Shown piece after piece: positions 12,453 to 25,560 of a DNA stretch of 64,000 nucleotides. This DNA comes from Glandiceps talaboti (taxonomy: Eukaryota; Hemichordata; Enteropneusta; Spengelidae): the NCBI RefSeq assembly GCF_964340395.1, contig NC_135565.1, positions 9,662,742-9,726,741 of the forward strand, given 5' to 3'. The notes beneath the pieces are model-generated. The model did no database searches. It had not been told where the DNA came from and saw only the letters and a program-made list of their open reading frames with translations. Every line of letters begins with the position of its first letter. Within the stretch, counting starts at the first letter, position 1. The position numbers and the translations under genes are program-made.

Positions 12453-13289
12453 ATAACGGGAACATCAACGACATTTCTACCAAACTCGAGATCGCACGTA
12501 GCTAGCTACCTAGTGTACAGTAAGTATGGAAGTGTAAAGCTTAGTCCGCTCTGGCCCTTGCGATACTTGTGAAGTTAATTTCGAAGTTTTCCCGATTATG
12601 TTGTCAAAACATGACCTACATGTAATCTGTAATCTGTAAAAAAAAATTCTCATCTATCTAACGATTTTTGTGTGGTAATGATCGACCAAATGCCGACGCT
12701 AGTGTGTACGTGTGCAACTGTAATCTAGTGCCTTGTACAAATGATACAAGTAAGTAAGTTAGTTCGTACCCAAGAATATCAGTTTACAATTTGAATTATA
12801 CAAATTGTCACTGTGTAACAGTGTTTGGATCGTGTTAGAACAGGTCCCTCAAAATATATTTTTTCGGGTTATAATTTTTATGTAAAAGTTTTGTTGAAAT
12901 ATGTGTTTCATCCAGACTGGGTGTCTGGCCGTACGTAAGCACCGGAAAAAAACGTATTAGAAACACTGCCACTTGAAAAAAAATATAACAAGGGACTCTT
13001 CGGATTTGGCAAGAACTACATGTAACCAATATGTGTGAACAGCCACTAATATGTTGATAAACTACCTGGGTCAGATTTACCAAATGCACCTCCAAGGTAA
13101 ACAAACGTATTCCGTTGCATATGCGCAAACCTACTTCCGTAGCATGGGCACATAGCATAGTTGCACCTTGGGCTTTTATTTTGGATCAAGTATTATATTT
13201 TTGAATTCTGGAAACCAGAAGTTTGATTTTTGATATGCATGTACATCCCCCATGGGGGAGACTTTTCAAAATGTTCATGTCAAGTTGGT

Positions 13290-14430
13290 ATTAGTATTTA
13301 TTTTATTTTAATCAATAATATGTAAATTGTGTCTACATTCCTTTTAACTGTTGTAATTTGTATTGTTATATAATATTAAGCCCCTTCTCACTTAATAATA
13401 TTATATAAGAATAGTAATAATTTGAATAATTATATTGTAATAATAATAATTTCGTTCTTTTTGGCAAGTGTGACTTGCATTGGTGTTATCTGTCGAAACA
13501 TAAATGATCTAAGATAGGAGACTTGTTTCCATGGAAACGTACAGTAGGCTTGAAAATGTTGCTTTGGCTAAATACACATGCATCTGATAAATAGCGTTAT
13601 ATAAATTTAATAATAATGTATTTTGTTTGCATATTGACCACTGTACAGTGTTGCAGCCAGCCTTTTGAAAGAGTGAGACATAGTGTCCCGAGACTTTCAT
13701 TTTTCTGGGTCATCATAAATTGTTTCGGGGCATTATTTAAAAAAAGCCTAATGGAGTTGTAGCACACACAACTGTACAGTTTTTAAAAAAATATTTACCC
13801 ACATTCTGATCCATGCCAGATATTTGCTTCGAATGACTATGCAGTTGCCTATTCAGCCCTGTTGTTATCTATGCAATATATGCAATCATTTGGCTGTTGC
13901 TATACATTTAGGTGTGGTCATGTTGCTAAACATATTTGCACACAATTTGAGTGTGGGTCATCTATGACCCGTCACTTCCAAACTTGTGGATCAGGTCCAA
14001 AAAATATGTGTCAAATGACCCAAAAACCCCCTCTGGCTGCAACGCTGCTGTACATTGAGTAGTTTGTTATGGTGAGTTAAAAAAGTGGCCATTTTATAAA
14101 CAGCTGTTACCATGGTAACAAAACAACCATATTACCTGGATTTTTTAAGAATTAGACAAAACTTATAAAATGATTAAAATTTAGGAAAAAATTTCTTGCT
14201 GTTGGCATGTACGAGTTGATAACACAAATTGTCTAAAATAGGAGAGCTGTTTCCATGGAAACATAAAGTATGCATTCAATTGCCTTGATTTAGTAAAAAA
14301 ACATATCTCTCACTTATATCACCAACAAACGAATGATTTTAGTATGAATATTTTGTTACGCTAAGTCCAAATAAAATATGCAACTAGTGATCTAAAGCGA
14401 GTGGTTGTGAAATGTTGGTATGTACATTGT
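13290..14430 (+). repeat. Dispersed AT-rich repeat with CCATGG palindromes
   Basis: This block contains repeated short palindromes (gtttccatggaaac near 13525 and 14250; gttaccatggtaac near 14106) and an AT-rich left end with a ttatataatatta segment and aagcccctt. Part of it (about 13770-13960) also resembles the left end and core of the family B HINE-like element at 53.6 kb. An inverted relative lies at about 24840-25560. Confidence 0.6.
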
Positions 14431-14700
14431 AATTAATCGATCGAACGGGTATAAAGTTGACGTCAGATTCACATTCAGATTCAGATTCAGGTAGCGTTAT
14501 CTTATGAACGTTATATTGAACGTCAGATGGCCTCAGATCCGAAGACACCTAATGGACTCAAACCTGAAATAATACCGTTGAGACTACAGGGAAGGATTCT
14601 GCTTCACTGCCGTCGGGTGTATTCGGATCTGAGGCTATCTGACGCTCAACATGATGCTACCTGAATCTGAATCTGACACCAACTTTATATTTCACCGGTT
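14430..14700. repeat. Fold-back element built on a TCAGAT motif, long copy
   Basis: Arms of roughly 100 bp are inverted complements. The left arm runs from gggtataaagttgacgtcag through the cagattcag repeats to cctcagatccgaa. The right arm runs from ttcggatctgagg back to cgtcaactttat-like sequence. The centre (about 14545-14620) is unique. It has no coding capacity and shares flank and arm sequence with 10770-10920. Confidence 0.75.
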
Positions 14701-15860
14701 TCTATTTCAATCGTGCAAAATGAACAAAAATACACAACACCCTAACAAACTATACGCAGTATACTTGACCATCACAATAATGACTTTTACTGATGCAACG
14801 AACTTTTTGAAGGCCAGTATGCATGTAAATGTAACTGGGTTCCCTTACCAATTTAGGAGTTATCCGAGTGTGGCTCATGATCAAAGTGAAAACGAAAATT
14901 GTGTTTGAACTGATATAAAGAAGGCAAGTCAGCTTCATGACAATATTTTTGTTTGTTTTTTGGAACAATAATGCGTAGTCAGATTGTTTGTCTTGCTTTC
15001 AAGCAGACTACCCAGAGTTGATTGCTTTTGTTTTGATACATAACGTGTATCATAAATGTTGTCCCAATCAACATAAAAAGACGCAACATTAATGTTGCAA
15101 TTCATTGTTGCCATTGTTGCCACAAGTTCATAGCACAGTACAGTCAATACGTCACGCTTGCACGTCAAAAATCAAAACAAAAAAAATAAAACAAAAATTT
15201 GCATTGTAAGACATGCCTAGCCATAGCTCTCGTCAGCATGTTCTAATTTTATTTTACAAAGACAAAAATAGTCGTAGACGATACGGTACCATACCACAGT
15301 AAGCCTTCGGTCGAACGGGTAGTTTCTTGAAGCAGTTTAGTCATCTGCTTTGTGTCACTGTGTGGGTGGTATAATCAATCAATAGAAAATGAAATAATTT
15401 CTAAAAACTGAGTACATAGTTTTCAACAGAGATAGTAATCCGATAAAACTTTCCGATGACTTTTTGAGGCTAGCTAGCCACTTCGCTATTGTGAATGATC
15501 ATAGACTGTAGTGTGACGACACGTAATACGTCTAGATAAAACTAAAGTGGGGAACATAGCATTTGATACTGACGCGTGACGTGGCCATGAAAAATCAGAC
15601 TGCTGACTTTGAAAACCATACATTTTCGAGTACATGTATTTACATAAAAACTTCACGGTCCATTCACCCGTGAACAGTTAATTACAATGCATCAGGCTCA
15701 TGTGGTGTTTTATGTGAAGCCCTTTCTCATCCAATCTCTTTAGGTTTGTGGGTACGACAGTATCAGATCATTTTCGTGTTCATTTGAGTGACATTTTTTT
15801 AGAAAGTAGTGTGGTGTAGGTCGACAACACGGAACAGGGTGTGTTTACATGTAAATGTCA
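14690..15860 (+). repeat. Dispersed repeat U, plus copy 1
   Basis: A non-coding block beginning with ctatttcaatcgtgcaaaat and continuing through a segment with gttgcaattcattgttgcc. It ends near gtgtttacatgtaaa. It recurs directly downstream (16100-17800) and inverted at 22240-23180. Several dozen-base stretches match each copy, with indels. Confidence 0.65.
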
Positions 15861-16100
15861 TTATTATATAATATTAAACCCCTTCACTTGTAATAATAAT
15901 AATAATAATAATAATTAAACAAAATTAATCAACTAAATATTATATAGAAATAATAATTTTTGTAATAATTGAGTTTATTTGAATATTAACCACCCTACCT
16001 GGGGTAGTTTGTTAAGCTAAGTTCAAAAAGGGGGTCATTTTATGAACATCTGTTGCCATGGTAATCAAAATCAAAATAATATGTTAATCAGTTTTCCAAA
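15840..16100 (+). repeat. Repeat block shared inverted with 25250-25480
   Basis: It contains aaccccttcacttg, an AAT array, then accaccctacctggggtag and tctgttgccatggtaatc. The complement of all of these appears in the same order around 25320-25430. The ends are not sharply visible. Confidence 0.7.
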
Positions 16101-16263
16101 ATTTGACATAAAAAAGTCAATGTAAAAAGACGCAGCAATGATGTTGCCATTGTTGTGTCTACCCAGAAAATTACATACATCTATCGCAGCGAAAACATGT
16201 TCATATGGACATAGCACAGTGCAGTAAATATGTCACGCTCCCACGTAAAAAATCAAAACAAAA

Positions 16264-16294
<31 letters not shown>

Positions 16295-16411
16295 AACAAA
16301 AATTTGCACAGTAAGAAATGCCTAGTCATAGTTCTCTTCAGCATGTTCAAATTTTATTTTATTTTAGGAGACAGGAATGCCGATATTATTATTTATTTTA
16401 CGAAAACAAAA

Positions 16412-16442
<31 letters not shown>

Positions 16443-17800
16443 ATACAACAAAAATTTGCACTGTAAGACATGCCTAGCCATGGTTCTTGTCAACATGTTC
16501 AAATTTTATTTTATTTTACAAGACAAAAATAGTCGTAGACGATATACGGCACCATGACACATTGTGCAAGCACGGGTAGTTTTTTGAAAGATGACAAAAC
16601 TGGTGCTGAGTGGATGGTAATAAACCCAATCAATAGAAAATGAAATAATTAAAAAAAGTGAGTACATAGTTATCAACAGAGATAGTAATCCGACAACATT
16701 TCCGATGACTTTGCTATTTGTGAGGCTAGCTAGCCACTTCGCTGTAACACTGTGAGTAATCATAGTAAGCTTATATTGTACTGCGACGATACATAATACG
16801 TCTAGATCAAAGGGGGACCTAGCGTTCGTTCGATACTGACGTGGCCATTGAAAACCAGACTGTCGTATTTTTCTTAAAAGAAACAAATCAAAGAGATGCA
16901 GCGACTTTGAAAACCATACATTTTGGAGTACATACATGTACACATAAAAAGGACATTTCCGAGACAACCCATCCATGATCAGTGAACTCGCCCACATTAT
17001 TACATTGATCCGGGACTCGATTCTGACAATTGTCCCTCCTACCTCCGTCCTGCAAAGAGCCAGCCGTGAAACACGGGCTTACTAAAAATGCCGTTAACTA
17101 AGGAATAAAATCACCCAGTGGTCAAATATTAGCAATAAATCGATTATTCAGTCTGTTTACCTCCTCTTGACTGCAAAAATTCCATTGCGGGTTATCAAAA
17201 CTCTTGAAATCGGAACTTTTCAAGTTCTACCCTAAATTGAACCACAGCTCTTACGTACGTCGGCGCAAGTGTCTCTGGGTTATTATTCATCTCACTCAAT
17301 GATATCAAATATGGCGGTGTTAACGAGGGTTATTTGAATGTTGCAGTTCGAACTCGAAAAGGTCTGATTTCGACACTTTTTGTGATCTGAGCAGGGAATA
17401 CTACCGTCAGAGGAATGGAAATGGCGTAGATATTCGATAGATTGCTAATATTTGATCATTGGGTTGGCAATTCTCTTGCAATTGGTGCACATACATTTTG
17501 CTTTCGGTGTCGTAATACATGCATTGCTCTTTGCATGACTGTGTTTAGAGTCAAGTCAGTAATGTAGACTCGTGCACCGTCTGTAAGCAGGACTACATTG
17601 CCTCATGTGGTGTCTAATCGTAAGCCCTTTCTCATCCGATTTCTGTAAGTTCGCGAGTACGAAAATATCAGATCACTTTCGATTAGAATTCAATAATTGG
17701 GAATTAGAATGTTGCATTTGGTTCATTTCAGTGACATTTTATATTTAGAAAGTAGTGTGCTCAGCGTAGGTAGAAGACACGATACAGGGCGTGTTTACAT
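16100..17800 (+). repeat. Dispersed repeat U, plus copy 2 with insertions
   Basis: A diverged direct copy of 14690-15860. The segments tcagcatgttcaaattttat, tagtcgtagacgat, gaggctagctagccacttcg and gtgtttacatgtaaa recur in order. AAAT arrays (16262-16295, 16408-16443) duplicate part of it. About 0.6 kb near 17000-17590 has no counterpart in copy 1 and is probably an insertion. Confidence 0.6.
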
Positions 17801-19490
17801 GTAAACGTGGCTCTGAATTCATATGCTGAGAGGTTCGACCAGGGATGTATAAACTTCATCCTTTATTTTTTCATCGTCATTATAAACCCCTTCCCTTTTT
17901 TTATTTTCCTGACATGCAATTTTGAAATTACTTTTATTATATTTTAGGGCGGCCCTTTTTATTTTTTCTGTTTCTCATCTCCCGACCGACCCTAATTTGC
18001 AGCTCAGAAAAAAACATTTTTATTTCCGACCGACTCCTGAGTTCAACACAGCTAGATTGTAGGGTTCGAACGAACATCTTAGACCAGTGTTCTGCCGAGG
18101 CCGCGACCTTGCGATGTTGTCCCCCCCCCCCTAAAATTACAAATGACGCAATAACTTTCCCACCTTGCGTCGCTTTGGCACATTCATTTTACGGCAGACA
18201 TCAAAATTATCTAAGTCCAGGGCCTTATCCTGACGTCAATCCCACAAGAAGTATATGACTCCGTAAGGGAAAGTTTTGTTGATATTAAATAAGATACAGT
18301 GACAATGCACAGTTCTATTGTTAACATAAAAAATGCCACAAAAAAATCAACTTTGATAAACTTAATCTACAAATTGAAATATTAGAGGGAGTCTCTGAGA
18401 TGAGACGTCGAAATGGACGTCTCGTCATATATTTTGTGTACTGTCACTGTTGCGACCTACTCACTGACGTGTGCGAAACACTGAACTTGCGACCAGAACT
18501 TGGAATCGGAACATTTATCTGCCACAGCTCAGAAGCCTGAGTAAACCAAATTTATGGGACAGGTTGTGATTTTCATTTGTTGATGGGTTAGATTAATGGA
18601 AACAAAATGAGTACATGTGTATTTTGATTCCGAAAAGCTGTGTTAGAGGATCGTGTTGCATGATGTTGACAGTGACACGTAAATGTTGGGCACTAAATCA
18701 ATGCGTGATCACTGGCATGGACACTATTATAGACGGCCGATGCATGTACGCCCGGTCAGACATGAAGATTGAACTTGTTGTGCAAATCAGAAAATAATAA
18801 CTTTGATGTTGTTGATAGCTTTAGTTCAAGATTTCTGAGTTTCAAGGACACCTAATGTCAGCTTTCCGTATGAAGTTTACAGTATGTAACTAATGCTGTT
18901 ATTTGATATAGTAGGACCAAATCATTATACACAGCCAGTAACGGTAATTAATGACAAATAAATTATTTCAAAGTTTGTTTGACTGTATTATTTGTAAGTT
19001 TTTCGTTCACATTTAGTACTTTTTTCTTCAAAATGTTGGTTTTTCTTAACCTCGTCATGAATTTGAAGAGGGAATGATAAACACAGCAGTGTACTAACAG
19101 TTCTAAAAATGTAACAAGTGGTTACAAGATTAGGATTAGGATTAGTTTTTATTCAATCATATGTTCACTGTGACTTATTTTGAAGTTGTTCTTGTCCTTG
19201 TCTGAAAAAAGGGAATTATAAATTTGAGCACTGCTATTCATTGATATTCAGATTAAAAATTGTGACTACCTGGCTGTCCAATCTTTTGAAACAATATATA
19301 ACATACTCTCTGTAGAAATGACTTAAAATTACATAATCTTAATTGCCTTCTTTTTCTAAGGTGTAATGTGTAGTACACAATTGTCAAAAAATAGCTTACT
19401 GGGAATTGTTATTGTGAATGGAATTTTTTTATGTAGTTAGGTAATAGTCTATGCGTAATGGAATACCTCAGACCACAGTATAGTATGAGG
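17800..19490. other. Non-coding stretch
   Basis: No supported gene. A poly-C tract lies at 18121-18132. Nothing else structured was noticed. Confidence 0.4.

Positions 19491-19492
<2 letters not shown>

Positions 19493-19571
<79 letters not shown>
19493..19571. repeat. (TA)n microsatellite
   Basis: About 39 uninterrupted TA dinucleotides. Confidence 0.98.
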
Positions 19572-19572
<1 letters not shown>

Positions 19573-20890
19573 AATATTTCATAGACAATAATAATTGACC
19601 CCACTCCCTGTCAAATGACCCCACTTTTTGCAACCAAGGGGCCTTTATCCCCACTTGTTGGAAACCTTGGCAGAACACTGTCGTTTACCCCCTCCCCCCT
19701 TGTTACGTCGGAGCAGCATGTGTCTTTCATGGCTGAATTCGTTGAGGTTTGATGAGGGACAGGGCTCGAAATTAATGCCGTCGTGCGGTACATTTTGCTG
19801 CAATGTAATAATAGCTCAGAATATTTCTATCATTTTCAAAATATGCTTAAATTGGTAAAAGTCATACTACATTCCTCAAAAAAAAAATTTCTTTACCAGT
19901 TTTTAGCTTTAAATCAGTTGTATCATCGGGGACAAATTACACAAGCTTCAGTGGTGTCATAAACACAAGTTTTAGGCATGGATGTTACAAAAATGGCACA
20001 AAATGACTCAAAAGGAGCAGTGATCGATGATTTAAATAGTTTCAGCATTGGAATGTTTGATTGTAAATTTGTCGGTGTGGACACTATGCAACAACGTCTT
20101 GCTATTGCCTATTGCTAACATTAGTAACAACATTTACAAGTTACAGAAGATGCATAATGTATACTGTACTGCAAGGTCAACCAAGACCATGTTACCGATG
20201 TTTACATTATTACTTTTAATTACTTTTAAACAGTAAATCCCAAAGGAGTTCTGAGTTCTGGAAATGGTTACATGTTATTTGGCGGATTATTTTGACAAGT
20301 TCACACTGAAGAAAAATGTTTCATAGAAGTAATGATATATATAAATCAAAATTCCTCTAGCACACTGATGGCAATCACGCAAGTGTTTCAAAAAGTTACA
20401 TACTCAAGTTTAAATTAGATAACTTGAAAAAATTGTTAGCGATGTCAATGCCACTTTGATTAATAGGACGAATGTATTAGTACTCCTGATAAAATCATAC
20501 AATATTTCATGGCTACAGATATACACCCATCAGGATGATAAGTATTCATCTTCTTACAAAGTTGTTTTACGGACTTGTCAACCTTGCTACAATGAAGGAA
20601 AGAGACCTGTAACAAGAAATTCAATAAAGAAAAGAGAAAAGAAGTTGTAGAGAGACTGATGGGACAGCAAGGACAGAGAATAGAACTGAAAAAATACAGA
20701 TTTTTTTCCTTCCCCTTTTTTTTTTATTTCACCCGCCCGCCCTGCCTGACTATTCCACTGGAGATAAGAAACAAAAAAAGGTCACCCTAAGACTCTCACA
20801 AATTGAATGCTGAATTAAGTATTTACAGATAAAGTTGTGAAAGGGCACCCTCAAACGTCAGCCAGCATAGCAAATAGCAATATGAGCAGG
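19572..20890. other. Non-coding stretch
   Basis: No supported gene. The frames here are short and lack motifs. Confidence 0.4.
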
Positions 20891-20898
20891 CATAGCAA

Positions 20899-21028
20899 AT
20901 ATATGCTCAAACGGATACATTTTATTGACAATAGGACCAAAAGGCACTATTCCTCTACATTGTCTCTCACACAATGCTTTATAATTATATAATATTTAAA
21001 CCCCTTCACTTGTAATGATAATAGTAAT

Positions 21029-21120
<92 letters not shown>

Positions 21121-21236
21121 AAGTGAAGGGGTTTAAAAAGTATATAATAATAATGCATTGTGTGAGAAACAATTTAGAGGAATGGTGCCTTTTGGTCCTA
21201 TTGTCAATAAAATGCATCCGTTTGAGCATATATTAG
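20899..21236. repeat. Near-perfect palindrome with (AAT)n/(ATT)n centre
   Basis: Left arm (about 20899-21020) and right arm (about 21117-21236) are inverted complements over about 120 bp. Both contain tatgctcaaacgga-type ends, attgacaataggaccaaaa and aaaccccttcacttg. The centre is an AAT array that switches to its complement ATT (21030-21118), so the whole unit folds back. The outer arms occur only here, but the inner aaccccttcacttg segment is shared with the repeats at 13.4 and 15.9 kb. Confidence 0.85.
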
Positions 21237-21239
21237 CTT

Positions 21240-21850
21240 AGTCTGTAAGGTACGCCGTGACGGGGCGCCCTCAACCATCGACCAACCCCTAACTGTGTGA
21301 GAGGAGGCCGCCCCCCCCCCCCCCCCACGATATTTGTCTGAACAGTTCGCATCACGACTGAGCAAGGTACAGACAAATACATTGTTCTGTAATGATTTAT
21401 AAAGTTGCTGATGACATTCCCTGAAAACAATATTTGCAATGCGTCTCACAATATTTGTAATATTATTCCGAAACCACTGCTGTTTTCAAATCATCGTAGA
21501 CTTTCACAACATACTGTTACAAATATTCCATGAAGTGTTTAGTAGTAGTATTTCTACTACATTGTATGCAGCAGTACATTGACAGGTACAAAATTTTGAT
21601 AATACAGTGTTGCAAAGTTTACTGAAAAGATAATCGATTTTTTCCGACACCCTGCAGGCGCTCTGAGCTGTGCGACTGTTATAAAATTTGAGCCAGGTTT
21701 TTGAGCTATTGCCGTGCTTATTATATTGTGGAGTCAAATGATGTATCCATTCGTGGCAAAATTTGGCCTCAGATTTCTGTTTGCTATGAAAACAGGTGTA
21801 CTTGATATTTAAGGACCATTTACAAAAATAAAAGTTACCAACGTTAGATT
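21240..21850. other. Non-coding stretch
   Basis: No supported gene. It holds a poly-C tract at 21311-21327. Confidence 0.4.
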
Positions 21851-22100
21851 TGTTTACGAATTACGTCACTGTACCCATCAATGTCGCTCATCAGATTTCA
21901 CACTAAATGCTTCCCATCAGAAAATTTAACTGAAAGTAAGGGAATTTATGATCGTAACATATTCAGTCATAAAATAATCAGGTTTCTGGCAATTTCCATG
22001 ACTTGTTTAGAAAGATTGCAGTTCAATAATATTTGGAAGCAACAGCATAAAGTTAGTGCTAAATATTACGTGATCACAATCAATCGCAGTCAACCAGATG
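21850..22100 (+). repeat. Dispersed repeat, inverted partner of 9820-10160
   Basis: See the partner. The shared segments are gaaaatttaactgaaagta, ttcagtcataaaat and aggtttctg in the same order on the opposite strand. Confidence 0.6.
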
Positions 22101-22239
22101 CACATGTGGTATGTTTGTGCCTCCTGTATGGTGTACGGACGGACTAGCCTGTCTGTCAGTGTCACATTTGCTACTTATCGTCAAGATGTTGTAAGAATTT
22201 GAAAATAACTGTCTGATCAACAGAATTTCTCTTCCACTA

Positions 22240-23180
22240 AAGTTTAGACAACATTTAGTTGTACTCACTCATGCAAACGTTGTTGATCATGCTTGAGATG
22301 TCACACTGACCTCGTTTCCTTCGACGTCCTTATGAAAATAGGTCAAGGGTTAAATTCACGTAGAACACTTTCGCTCGTGATCAATCGTCAAATATTTTCT
22401 AGATATCTTATTTTACACTTTGGGCTTTTTAGTTTTGTCTGATAACCAGCCACCTTGAAACTATGTACTCACGTTATTTGATTTTCTCTTGATTGCGTTC
22501 ATTACCATCCACAGAGTGACACGAAGCATTTTCGTTGTCTTTCAAAAAACTTCCCGTCCCGTGCGTGTACTGAAGACTCACTGTACATGTGGCATGGTGT
22601 ATCGTCTATGACTATTTTTGTCTTGTAAAATAAAATTTGAACATGCTGAAGAGAACTATGGCTAGGAATGTATTATTTTTGATTTAGCTATTTATCATTT
22701 TGATTTTGACGTATTGACCATGTTGACTGTACTGTGTTGTGACCATATATGTTATATGAACCTGTGTTTGCCATGATCCAGGTAGACACAACAATATGGC
22801 AACACTGAATTGCAACATCAGTACAGCGTTGTGTCTTTTTATGTTGATTTCGACAATGATACATGTTATAATTATGTATCAAAATAAAAGCAATCAACTC
22901 TCGGTAGTCTGCTATCATCATGAAGCTGACTTGCCTTTATATCAGTTCAAACACAATTTTCGATTTCACTTTGATCATGAGCCACAAGCGGGGAACTACT
23001 TAATTGGTCAGGGAACCAGTTACATTTACTGCTGGCCTTCAAAACGTTCGTTGAATCGGTAAAGTTTATTGTGATGACCATTGGCAAGTATAGTGTGTAT
23101 ATTTTTTAGAGTGTTGTGTTTCTTGGTTCATTGTGCACGATTGAAATAGAAACAGGTGAAATGCACATAAAATCGTAATT
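22240..23180 (-). repeat. Dispersed repeat U, inverted copy
   Basis: Read on the minus strand it follows 14690-15420 closely, from tgtttctatttcaatcgtgc through ggctcatgatcaaagtgaaa and tgattgctttt to the tcagcatgttcaaattttat segment. It is the inverted counterpart of the two plus-strand copies. Confidence 0.75.
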
Positions 23181-23716
23181 GCTAATTCGGGTTGGAAACG
23201 TGGTAAAGGCAAGGTACTAACCAGTCTAACGCAACGTACTCCTACTAATGCACGAGTCAATGTAATGCCCGAGGGACCCCACCTCTGGCGATTCGAGACA
23301 AATGTGGGGGATTAGACCGTGTTTGCCATGAAACAATGCCCGAGGGGGTGGGGCAATTGCCTCATATTCACCCCCTAGTCATTTTCACGGACGTAAAAGA
23401 GTGGTTGTGTGTCAGTCAGAATTTGTGAATGCCCCACCCATTAGGGTGAGAGAAATGTTGGGAGTATTTCTTCTTTTAGGTGGTGATTTTCCAGAATGTC
23501 TTGCCCCAGGGAGTGGGGAATTTGACAAATTTTATAAGACTAATTTCCAAATCCCCACTATGCCCCGAGGTGGGGGGGGGTGACATTGACTCCTGCATAA
23601 GGCACATGTTGAAGCCTGTATTACATGTAAACAGATGTGTCGTGTAGTTCTCAACTTGTCATATACTATACTATACTTGCTATACTGTAATGTACGATGA
23701 AGCAAACTGAATCTTT

Positions 23717-23717
<1 letters not shown>
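23180..23717. other. Non-coding stretch with GC-richer patches
   Basis: Contains repeated tgcccgaggg and poly-G patches (23571-23580). No gene is supported. Confidence 0.35.

Positions 23718-23755
<38 letters not shown>
23718..23755. repeat. (CAA)n microsatellite
   Basis: About twelve consecutive CAA triplets. Confidence 0.95.
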
Positions 23756-23757
<2 letters not shown>

Positions 23758-23759
23758 AA

Positions 23760-24840
23760 CGACGTTACAAAGAGATACAGAACAACAGGTTTTAGGTCAA
23801 ATACATGTATCGGCCATGGATATACATGTATGTTATGCAATTCCCTATAAAGTATACGTAAATAACCGTTCCCCCCACATCATCTCAGTTTCACGTTTGC
23901 TCGCGAAATAGACATCATTAAAGTTCAGTGGAGTCAGTGTACTTTATTAGGCAACCGTTTATCAAACGTAACCAGTACTTATTATTCATAGAAATACTCC
24001 TCAAATTGATGTCATAAATATCCCACACCTCAACAGACACTCCGAAAAAACACTGCATATTAACATTCGCCTATGAAATGTCGGAAAAAATATATGCAAT
24101 GTCCCTTGTTGTTTTAACTCATCCATAATTTTAGCAACTAAGTTTAATGTAAATTAATGATGATTATTCCTCATCGTCGGCAAAGTCATGTAAACAATAC
24201 ATTTGTAAGCTGGTGAGTTTGTTTCTATCGTTGTCTATCTCACTTGTAATATTGTATGTGATGTGTGTACACCGCGGTACCGCATATGCAAACATATGAC
24301 AATGTAATGCACTTTGCTACATTGTATTCAATGCTAGTGACGTCATTCACCGCGCGCACACAAGTAACGGACGCCATTTCTCACACGTACACTCGACACT
24401 TCGCAAGCCTTTATGATCGAGAATTTCTGGATAATTTATAAGTATTCCTGTAACAATGAATGCTACCGTGATGTCACTTGTCCCCGATGACATGAATGAT
24501 ATCGGTGTCTGTTATCGACTGAATTTGGGACCCAGAAATACGTACATACGCATGTACACACATCGAGTTTCACAATACTAAACTACAGTGTCAGCTGGAG
24601 CAGCAGACGATCTTTGAAACTATCGGATTTTGAATTTCTACCCATAAACAAACGATATACAGTATGGAGTCGCGTATGTCAACTTGTACTCAAATGTATG
24701 TGTACACATTTGGAGATTTTGTGATGAAAGACTGAACCAAGTTGTGTAGTTCGAATTCTCAAGGACTGCTGGTATTTAGGTATTTAGTAAATTTACAATT
24801 TATTCTGGTGATTTTTAGAGTTTTACCTTTAGAATTGCAT
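23760..24840. other. Non-coding stretch
   Basis: No supported gene or clear repeat. Confidence 0.4.
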
Positions 24841-25560
24841 AGGTTTGATACAGATAATTTCAAAAATCATGAAACCTTGCTACAACAGATATCACCAACC
24901 CATACATTCCAACAGCAATGATGTTTTTTTCCTAAATTTGAAATGTTTAAAGTGTTTTATGTCTAATTTGTCAAAAATTCACGTTATATGGTTATTTTGG
25001 TTACCATGGCAACCGATGTTATTAAATGACCGCTTTTTTGAACTCAGCATGACAAAGTACCCTTGGTAGTAGGGTCAATGTGCAAATAAGAAGATATTTA
25101 TCAGATTTAGAATGTTGTTTGTGAGATGTATGTGTATATAATGAAAACATAATTTTCACGTCTACCATACGTTTCCATGGAAACAGCTATCCAATTTTAT
25201 ACAATTTATGTTACATCAGGTAGCACTAACTCATACATGTCTAATACAAGGGCATTTTTTCACTGTATTATCTTTTTTTTCAATGTTTTATGTCAAATTT
25301 TGGAAAAAATGGTTAACATATTATGGTGGTTTTGGTTACCATGGCAACAGATGTTCATAAAATGACCCCCTATTTTGAACTCAGCATACAAAACTACCCC
25401 AGGTAGGGTGGTTAGTATTTGAATAAACCTGTTTATTATAAAAATTAGTATTATTATATACTTATTATTTAATTATTATTATTAGTAGTATTATTATCAT
25501 TATTATTATCATTATTATTATTCAATTACTACTGGCCACCAGCCTTATTATACCATATTA
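24840..25560 (-). repeat. Inverted relative of the repeat block at 13.3-16.1 kb
   Basis: On the minus strand it shows the same accaccctacctggggtag, the tctgttgccatggtaac palindrome, the gtttccatggaaac palindrome and a terminal AAT-type array as the plus-strand block. It repeats part of itself internally (ttggttaccatggcaac occurs near 25000 and 25335). Confidence 0.7.

Noticed and set aside
16506-16997. 163-codon minus-strand frame
   Set aside because: It lies inside the dispersed repeat U, has no motifs, and the matching copy at 15.2-15.8 kb does not preserve the frame.
20996-21236. Asn-rich or Leu/Ile-rich frames
   Set aside because: They are translations of the AAT/ATT array in the palindrome.
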